Part shown: piece after piece, positions 41,498 to 46,478 of the stretch
How positions within the stretch are numbered: the first letter of the stretch is position 1
How the letters are laid out: each line of letters opens with the position of its first letter
Origin: Candidatus Bathyarchaeota archaeon
GTDB taxonomy: Archaea; Thermoproteota; Bathyarchaeia; Bathyarchaeales; SOJC01
Direction: 5' to 3'
NCBI GenBank assembly: GCA_020354575.1
Contig: CP070649.1
Location: 978,264-1,024,741, forward strand
DNA length: 46,478 nucleotides
The notes under the pieces: model-generated
Databases searched by the model: none
Told to the model about the DNA's origin: nothing
Seen by the model: the letters and a program-made list of their open reading frames with translations, nothing else
Position numbers and translations under genes: made by a program

Positions 41498-43195
41498 CTA
41501 AACAACTATTAGCTCCTTATACTCCCCATAAACCCTCTTAAGGACGTCAGTAATTTCGCCTAGAGTAGCATAAGCTTTTACGGCGTCTATTATGATAGGC
41601 ATCAAGTTATCCCCTTTGTCAGCCATGTCATGAAGCTTACTGAGGATTTGCTTGACTTTCTCATTATTCCGTTGATGTCGAAGCTTTTGAAGCCTAGCAA
41701 TTTGCTGATCTTCAACCTTAGGATCAATACGCAAAAGATCAATGGGACATTCGGGTTCTTCAATAAAGTACTCATTTACTCCGACCAGCGTTCTCTTTTT
41801 ATTATCAATTTCCTGTTGATATTTGTAAGCGCTATCAGCAATCTCTTTCTGGAAGAACCCTCTCTCGATCGCTTCGTAAATTCCTCCCATTTCGTCGATC
41901 TTATCAATATAATCAGTAGCTCTTTCTTCCATCTGATTTGTCAAGGTTTCTACATAATAACTCCCTCCAACAGGGTCTATCGTTTGTGGAATCCCACTTT
42001 CATGTGCAATTATTTGCTGTATTCGAAGAGCTAACCGTACAGCTTCTTCACTTGGAAGACATAGAGCTTCATCGTGACTATTAGTATGAAGGCTTTGCGT
42101 CCCCCCTAGTATTGCAGCTAGAGATTGAATTGTGACACGAATAACGTTGTTTAGAGGTTGATGAGCAGTCAATGTGCAACCGGAGGTTTGGATATGCATA
42201 CGCATCCACATGGAACGGGGTTTTTTGGCGTGAAACCTATTTTTCATTAATTTTGCCCAAAGCCTTCTGGCAGCACGAAACTTGGCAATTTCTTCAAACA
42301 GGTCGTTGTGGCTGGCGAAGAAGAAGCTTAATCGAGGTGCAAATTCATCTATCTTTAATCCTCGTTCTAGGGCAGCTTCTACATAGGCAATTCCATCATA
42401 GAGAGTAAATGCCAGCTCTTGAACAGCATTCGAGCCTGCCTCGCGTATGTGGTAGCCGCTGATGCTTATGGGATTCCACCGGGGCAAATTTTGACTGCAA
42501 TATTCAACGATATCTGTTACGAGTTTGACTGAAGATCTGGGGGGAAATATGCATAATTTCTGAGCAAAAAACTCCTTCAGGAGGTCGTTTTGAGTTGTTC
42601 CTCCAAGCATTGCTCGGGGCAGACCTTGCTGGTCTCCTATCGCGACATACATCGCCAATAACATGGCTGCAGGGCCGTTTATAGTCATGCTAGTTGTTAC
42701 TTTTTCTAGGGGAATTCCTTCAAAAAGAATCTCAAAATCTTTGAGAGATGCAACCGCGACCCCACATCGCCCTACCTCCCCTACAGCCATTGGGTGGTCT
42801 GAGTCATAGCCCATGATGGTGGGATAGTCGAAGGCTATACTGAGGCCTGTTTCGCCCTCTTTCAGGAGGTATTTAAACCGTTCATTTGTTTGTTCTGCGG
42901 TTCCGAAGCCACTGAATTGGCGCATTGTCCACAGTCGACCTCGATACATCGTGGCATGCACGCCACGGGTATATGGGTATTCTCCTGGAAATCCCATATC
43001 TTTGGCATAATCAACGTTTTTAGTGTCTATTGGCGTATAGAGTCTTTTTATTAAAATATCTGAGATATTATGGAATTCGCTCTTTCGTTCAGGGTGACGT
43101 TTCAGCCAATTGGGAACTGTCTCTTTTTCCCATCGTTCCTGTTGTTCAATGAGATCCTTTGATTTTTTGTGGTCTTCAAAGGTCAACTCCTTCAT
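41498..43195 (-). CDS. Methylmalonyl-CoA mutase, large subunit
   Basis: The TIM-barrel catalytic subunit, 565 residues, interconverting (R)-methylmalonyl-CoA and succinyl-CoA. The substrate loop is GVHATMYRGRLWTMRQFSGF with the MCM-type Tyr, then GLSIAFDYPTIMGYDSDHP, VTTSMTINGPAAMLLAMYVA, SISGYHIREAGSNAVQELAF, and TQSLHTNSHDEAL. The MCM-type Tyr argues against isobutyryl-CoA mutase, though related mutases cannot be excluded. The gene leads an operon with the B12 subunit, meaB and cobO. Epimerase and propionyl-CoA carboxylase are not in the window. Confidence 0.95.
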   Translation of the reverse strand: MKELTFEDHKKSKDLIEQQERWEKETVPNWLKRHPERKSEFHNISDILIKRLYTPIDTKNVDYAKDMGFPGEYPYTRGVHATMYRGRLWTMRQFSGFGTAEQTNERFKYLLKEGETGLSIAFDYPTIMGYDSDHPMAVGEVGRCGVAVASLKDFEILFEGIPLEKVTTSMTINGPAAMLLAMYVAIGDQQGLPRAMLGGTTQNDLLKEFFAQKLCIFPPRSSVKLVTDIVEYCSQNLPRWNPISISGYHIREAGSNAVQELAFTLYDGIAYVEAALERGLKIDEFAPRLSFFFASHNDLFEEIAKFRAARRLWAKLMKNRFHAKKPRSMWMRMHIQTSGCTLTAHQPLNNVIRVTIQSLAAILGGTQSLHTNSHDEALCLPSEEAVRLALRIQQIIAHESGIPQTIDPVGGSYYVETLTNQMEERATDYIDKIDEMGGIYEAIERGFFQKEIADSAYKYQQEIDNKKRTLVGVNEYFIEEPECPIDLLRIDPKVEDQQIARLQKLRHQRNNEKVKQILSKLHDMADKGDNLMPIIIDAVKAYATLGEITDVLKRVYGEYKELIVV

Positions 43196-43238
43196 GCTCC
43201 TTTAATAGAATTGGAATAGATAGAGTCGTTGGATGACC

Positions 43239-43247
43239 TAAAAAGTT
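43239..43247 (-). promoter_or_regulatory. Possible TATA box of the mutase operon
   Basis: The minus strand reads ACTTTTTAGG about 45 nt upstream of the mutase ATG. The match is weak. The rest of the 43196-43426 spacer holds a palindrome (43361-43373) and no gene. Confidence 0.3.
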
Positions 43248-43360
43248 ATCTTCTATGCAGTCTCGAATCTTGATATTGATGAATACTGCTATGCTCTGTT
43301 GCAGAAATGCTCTACCCACATGCTTATCAGACAAGATTGGACACTCAACACAAATGAAAG

Positions 43361-43373
43361 GCTCGTTTCGAGC
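43361..43373. promoter_or_regulatory. Palindrome GCTCG-TTT-CGAGC, candidate operator
   Basis: A perfect 5-bp inverted repeat around TTT. It lies 14 nt upstream of an AT-rich ATATTAAAAAA box (43387-43397) that would be the TATA element of the small membrane protein gene starting near 43427. It could be an operator for that gene or for the divergent mutase operon. Confidence 0.3.
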
Positions 43374-43426
43374 ATAAATGTATTCATATTAAAAAATGGG
43401 TAAATCGTATTGAATAAGTGGTAGAT

Positions 43427-43657
43427 ATGGATAGAAAGCTATTGATAGAGCTTGTAATAGCTTCAATTGCTGGTCTCCTTCTAGGCGTACTTGCAGGATT
43501 TGCGGGCGCAAGAGCAGGTGGCGTTCTTGAAATGATTGGTTATCTCCTTCTTTGGGTTCTATCTATTTTGGGGATCTTTCTTCTTTTGGTGCTTATTGTG
43601 GCACTTGTTGGAGAAAGATTCAAAGTAAAAAAGACTAATTTTTTTCGTTGTGTATGA
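43427..43657 (+). CDS. Small membrane protein, unknown
   Basis: A 76-residue protein from ATG 43427 (GTG 43418 gives 79). Two hydrophobic helices: ELVIASIAGLLLGVLAGFAG and MIGYLLLWVLSILGIFLLLV, the first preceded by MDRKLL. Short basic C-terminus KVKKTNFF. No family recognised. It has its own TATA-like box and is convergent with the next gene, 4 bases apart. Confidence 0.6.
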   Translation: MDRKLLIELVIASIAGLLLGVLAGFAGARAGGVLEMIGYLLLWVLSILGIFLLLVLIVALVGERFKVKKTNFFRCV

Positions 43658-43661
43658 ATGT

Positions 43662-43877
43662 TCAATTCTGGGGACGATTTCTTGAATAATCTACTAAGGC
43701 TGCAAGAATCACGAGAGGCCCCCAGATTCCTCCCCATACTACTATTGGTCTTGTCCACCAGAGACTTTCCGGGATGAAAAAGATAAGATCATAGGCAACC
43801 CAAAATAAAACTGTAGGTATGGTTAAAATTAAGCTCCACTTCAATACATACAACAAGTAATGCAAGTTATCAACCAT
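43662..43877 (-). CDS. Small membrane protein, unknown
   Basis: A 71-residue protein with two hydrophobic helices: YVLKWSLILTIPTVLFWVAY and TRPIVVWGGIWGPLVILAAL, ending VDYSRNRPQN. Aromatic-rich in between (FIPESLWW). No family recognised. Its ATG lies 48 bases from the divergent moaE. Confidence 0.65.
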   Translation of the reverse strand: MVDNLHYLLYVLKWSLILTIPTVLFWVAYDLIFFIPESLWWTRPIVVWGGIWGPLVILAALVDYSRNRPQN

Positions 43878-43925
43878 AATATACTTTCAGCAAAGGGCAA
43901 TTAAAGATTTATCTCCTATGTATGC

Positions 43926-44432
43926 ATGCTTACAAGAGACGAAGCAAGACAAATCTGGTTGGTGAAATTAGTGATTGAGAAATCGGGTGTTCATGAGAAG
44001 GGCACTATCAAGCTTGTAGATATTATTGAAAGTGCTAAAAGTTCAAGAAGTTCTCACAAAGCGGGGGCAATTGCTCTGTTCATTGGTGTAGTTAGGGGTG
44101 AAACTGAAGACCAGAAAGTGACAAGTCTGGAGTTGGAAGCGTACAAAGAGAAGGCAAATGCGGTCTTGGAAGGAATTTGTGGTGACTTGAGGGAGAAAGA
44201 AGGAATAGTGGATGTGCAGATTCACCACTTTGTTGGCAAATTCGAAGTTGGGGATGATCTCCTCTATGTCCTGGTTTCAGGAGCTCATAGAAGTTCTGTA
44301 TTTCCTACTCTTCAAGAAGCAGTGGAACGATATAAAAAGGAAGTACCGATCTTCAAGAAGGAGAGTATTGTTGACGACGAAGGAAAAAAGAGATCCTATT
44401 GGGTTAGCGAACAGGAAAAATTCACGCGTTAG
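43926..44432 (+). CDS. moaE: Molybdopterin synthase large subunit MoaE
   Basis: With MoaD it inserts sulfur into precursor Z to make molybdopterin, the pterin cofactor needed by formylmethanofuran dehydrogenase. Conserved segments: HKAGAIALFIGVVRGET, VTSLELEAYKEKANAVLEGI, VDVQIHHFVGKFEVGDDLLY, GAHRSSVFPTLQEAVERYKK, and the terminal PIFKKESI then WVSEQE. The catalytic Lys lies in PIFKKE. 168 residues is standard, with about 30 extra N-terminal residues. Its ATG sits in an ATGCATGC element; MoaD is not adjacent. Confidence 0.95.
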   Translation: MLTRDEARQIWLVKLVIEKSGVHEKGTIKLVDIIESAKSSRSSHKAGAIALFIGVVRGETEDQKVTSLELEAYKEKANAVLEGICGDLREKEGIVDVQIHHFVGKFEVGDDLLYVLVSGAHRSSVFPTLQEAVERYKKEVPIFKKESIVDDEGKKRSYWVSEQEKFTR

Positions 44433-44479
44433 GCTCGTCGGTTTTCCGTTGCCTACGTCGATAATTCTCTTGCTGTCTA

Positions 44480-45484
44480 TCAGTACGATTTTGCTTGTTT
44501 GATCCACGATGCGACCTTTTCTAGAGTTGGTTTTTTGTTATCTTTGATTTTTCCTTCTTCTACATAAAGTTCAGCGACTTTCGACACTCGTGCTCCTAGC
44601 GTCAAAGCATCCTGAAGTGCCAACTCTTGCCTAGAGTTTACTCCACTCTTTAATAGAAGGACTGCATCTTGATGCTGGATTCCTGGAATCATCAGCAATT
44701 CCGTCACACTTTGTAGGCTTTTTGCTTCACCCTCAGACATGGCCCCCGTTAATGCGATTTCTAATGGGTTCTTTAGGAGCAGATCTTCAACTTTTTGTAT
44801 TCCCTTTTTTCTCAGTTGTCGAATTGTATCTAACTTCAGGACCTTTCCTTTAAGAACCTTGATATCATCTGTACTGGCCACAGAGGGATCAGCAATCGAA
44901 TCGATTTTCGCGATTTTTCGTTGAATAATGCTTACGTTCTTATCTACGTGCTCTATTGTCTGCAATTTCTTCTTTAATTTGAGTTCTTTCTGAAGAATCC
45001 CTATTCCTTCAACTTTACGTTCGACATCCATTAATTTCTTTTTCGTCAACCTAAGTGCTTTATCATGTGTCGCCAAGTTTTCCTTTAGTTTGCTATCTAT
45101 TTCTTTGAGTTCCTTTTGCAGTTCTTGCATGGTTTCCTTCAGCTGAAACTCTCTTAGGCCAAGTTTTGTTAGAGCTTCATCGGTTGAAGCTTTTATTTCC
45201 TCGCTTTGCATACCGAGTTTCTCTTCGAAATCTTTGCCCAGTTGATAGACCGGTAAATCAGTCGATTCACCTTGAAAAACAACAAAGCAAACAGCTCCTA
45301 GGAAAAGAAATGTAGTTCCCAACATTGCGGTGAAGTATGTAACAATCTCCACAGAAATTATGAATAGGGTTACAGTACTTGCATTTTCAAACTGCCAGGA
45401 AATCCAAGCATGAAAGGTGCCTAAAGCGGCTAGAAAAGCAAATACAATCAGCACCCAGACTTTGAGGGCCCTTTTTGAGGTCAA
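44480..45484 (-). CDS. Membrane protein with long coiled coil and helix-hairpin-helix-like end
   Basis: A 334-residue protein. Two hydrophobic helices lie at about 8-30 and 38-70 (VWVLIVFAFLAALGTFHAWI and VEIVTYFTAMLGTTFLFLGA). Residues about 85-215 form a coiled coil (KETMQELQKELKEIDSKLKE). Residues about 225-334 contain helix-hairpin-helix-like turns (LLMIPGIQHQDAVLLLKSGV, LTLGARVSKVAELYVEEGKI) similar to DUF4332. It may tether something to the inner membrane face; nucleic-acid binding is a possibility. Adjacent membrane protein at 45634 is on the same strand. Confidence 0.7.
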   Translation of the reverse strand: MTSKRALKVWVLIVFAFLAALGTFHAWISWQFENASTVTLFIISVEIVTYFTAMLGTTFLFLGAVCFVVFQGESTDLPVYQLGKDFEEKLGMQSEEIKASTDEALTKLGLREFQLKETMQELQKELKEIDSKLKENLATHDKALRLTKKKLMDVERKVEGIGILQKELKLKKKLQTIEHVDKNVSIIQRKIAKIDSIADPSVASTDDIKVLKGKVLKLDTIRQLRKKGIQKVEDLLLKNPLEIALTGAMSEGEAKSLQSVTELLMIPGIQHQDAVLLLKSGVNSRQELALQDALTLGARVSKVAELYVEEGKIKDNKKPTLEKVASWIKQAKSY

Positions 45485-45633
45485 TGTAATCCATTAAAAA
45501 ACTAGTGAATTAGCAATTTAACGTTATGAAGTGCAGATTCTTATTGCTAGTATCTTATTCGAAATTGTTACGCCAACGCAATCTCACGCATCTAGCAGGA
45601 ACTTAAGTCTTAATAGTGGCTTTTTTTATATCG

Positions 45634-46134
45634 CTATTCTTGGAGTGTATGTTGGGAACTTTGGGTTTCTTGAAGTTCTAGTGTTTTTATTGTTTCGCTT
45701 CTTTGTACTGTTGCTTCGACTTCCTCAGCGGTCAGTTGAATGTCTCCTTTTGGTAGAATCATGGTGTCTTTCTGCTGTGGCTTCGCATAATCACTCAGTC
45801 TAGATTGTTCGTTCTCTTCTTCAGTTAATGCTATTTCCGCATTTTCGTTTGGCGAAATAATTTCAGAATCTGGAGCAGGGTTTCGGCTTTTCTTGAAAAT
45901 GTATAGTGTTACAATTATTGACAATACTATATTTGTCCAACTTAACCCGATGATGATTCCGGAGAACACCCAGTACGGCATTGCCCATCGATAGCTGAAA
46001 TCCAAACCAAAGCTGTACAAGTCAGTGTGTACTATTGAGCCTATTTGATTCAGGCTCAGCATTGTAAATAGGGAAGCCGCTGCCATTGAAATAAGTACTC
46101 CGCTCACCACGGAAGGGTTAATGTTGATTTCCAT
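45634..46134 (-). CDS. Membrane protein with acidic cytoplasmic tail, unknown
   Basis: A 166-residue protein. Two hydrophobic helices near residues 8-30 (VVSGVLISMAAASLFTMLSL) and 58-82 (GIIIGLSWTNIVLSIIVTLY) end in a basic KKSR, followed by an 80-residue acidic, Gln/Glu/Ser-rich, probably disordered tail. No family recognised. It is upstream of the coiled-coil membrane protein on the same strand, 149 bases away, and the two may work together. Confidence 0.65.
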   Translation of the reverse strand: MEININPSVVSGVLISMAAASLFTMLSLNQIGSIVHTDLYSFGLDFSYRWAMPYWVFSGIIIGLSWTNIVLSIIVTLYIFKKSRNPAPDSEIISPNENAEIALTEEENEQSRLSDYAKPQQKDTMILPKGDIQLTAEEVEATVQRSETIKTLELQETQSSQHTLQE

Positions 46135-46321
46135 GTTTTGACCTTGATATTTTAAGATGAGGAGAACCCCATTAAAGCTTATGTCTTTAGAATCAGATTC
46201 CTAAATTAATAATTCAAATGGATACAGCTATGTTAAGCATCTCACCTAAATTTTCAGAGGTTGATTATTTCTTTTTATCTTGTACCAGAATCTGCGTCGT
46301 TATACATCCGTTTTGGCTGAT

Positions 46322-46478
46322 TTAAGCACATGTTGGACAGGTTAGTCCGAAATTAGCAAGGGCTCCTTCGCTCTCAATGGGTCGCAGCACTTGCTTTTTC
46401 CGGCTTCCATGGCGATAAACGGTGACGCCTTTGCATCCTAACTTGTAAGCTAGCCAATATGCCTTATCGACATCATCA
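46322..46478 (-). CDS. Class II (adenosylcobalamin) ribonucleotide reductase, C-terminus only
   Basis: The frame enters at the window edge and reads [31 protein letters not shown] and on to FGLTCPTCA before the stop. The [20 protein letters not shown] with the YRxGSRxxQVL motif is typical of the end of NrdJ, which reduces ribonucleotides using adenosylcobalamin. The final CPTC is the redox-active Cys pair that reduces the active site. About 52 residues are visible; the rest is outside. It needs the cofactor that CobO makes. Confidence 0.85.
   Translation of the reverse strand, partial: DDVDKAYWLAYKLGCKGVTVYRHGSRKKQVLRPIESEGALANFGLTCPTCA

Noticed and set aside
45531-45803. 90-residue plus-strand ORF
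   Set aside because: Antisense to the acidic tail of the membrane protein at 45634-46134; its hydrophobicity is an artefact of that.
1-46478. CRISPR array, defence island or prophage
   Set aside because: No regularly spaced repeats, Cas, toxin-antitoxin pair, integrase or phage structural gene was seen; the lone PIN protein sits in a housekeeping cluster.

Overview
This window is archaeal. It opens inside a 16S rRNA gene whose 5' end carries the archaeal signature, and it holds archaeal or eukaryote-type translation genes: S6e, S24e, S27ae, S30e, aIF2-gamma, Rpo7 with Spt4, GatDE and the homotetramer-type tRNA-splicing endonuclease. TATA/BRE-like boxes precede many genes. S30e points away from Euryarchaeota and towards the TACK side. 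Formylmethanofuran dehydrogenase and methenyl-H4MPT cyclohydrolase in a genome with B12 enzymes and no methanogenesis genes in view fit Bathyarchaeia or a relative. That placement is inference; a 16S or ribosomal-protein tree would settle it.

Layout. 1-517: 5' third of 16S rRNA (minus). 0.96-4.0 kb: secreted PKD protein, a phosphodiesterase, a small unknown and a HAD phosphatase. 4.2-10.7 kb: purA, then the conserved archaeal information-processing cluster S6e, aIF2-gamma, PIN nuclease, Rpo7, Spt4, a Cys-rich protein, dephospho-CoA kinase, S24e, S27ae and a SecB-like gene that appears frameshifted. 10.7-15.9 kb (minus): SPOUT methyltransferase, presenilin-like intramembrane protease, L3, L4, L23, L2, S19, a ribosomal operon cut short after S19. 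16-19.3 kb: sparse and accessory-like, with small Cys-rich, HAD, Lrp and dockerin genes and two gene-poor spacers. 19.3-30.3 kb: pgi/pmi, glyS, a PhoU-like gene, endA, rps30e, amidohydrolase, elp3, gatD, gatE. 30.3-36.7 kb: KaiC-like ATPase, mch and a compact fwdDBAC operon. 36.9-43.2 kb: two tiny genes, an ECF-type S component, a ThiF/MoeB-like E1 enzyme, then the B12-dependent methylmalonyl-CoA mutase operon (large subunit, B12 subunit, MeaB, CobO). 43.4-46.5 kb: small membrane proteins, moaE, two larger unknown membrane proteins and the C-terminus of a class II ribonucleotide reductase.

How it fits together. FwdABCD plus Mch form part of the methyl branch of an archaeal Wood-Ljungdahl pathway. 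FwdB/D need a molybdopterin-type cofactor, and MoaE and possibly the E1-like protein belong to its synthesis. CobO makes adenosylcobalamin, which both methylmalonyl-CoA mutase and the class II RNR use. GatDE, GlyRS, Elp3 and EndA form a tRNA-centred block. No CRISPR array, tRNA gene, intact insertion sequence or obvious defence system was seen. The least ordinary items are the presenilin-like protease inside the ribosomal operon, two genes that each look broken by one extra base in a homopolymer, and a run of ATGCAT palindromes concentrated in the spacers.
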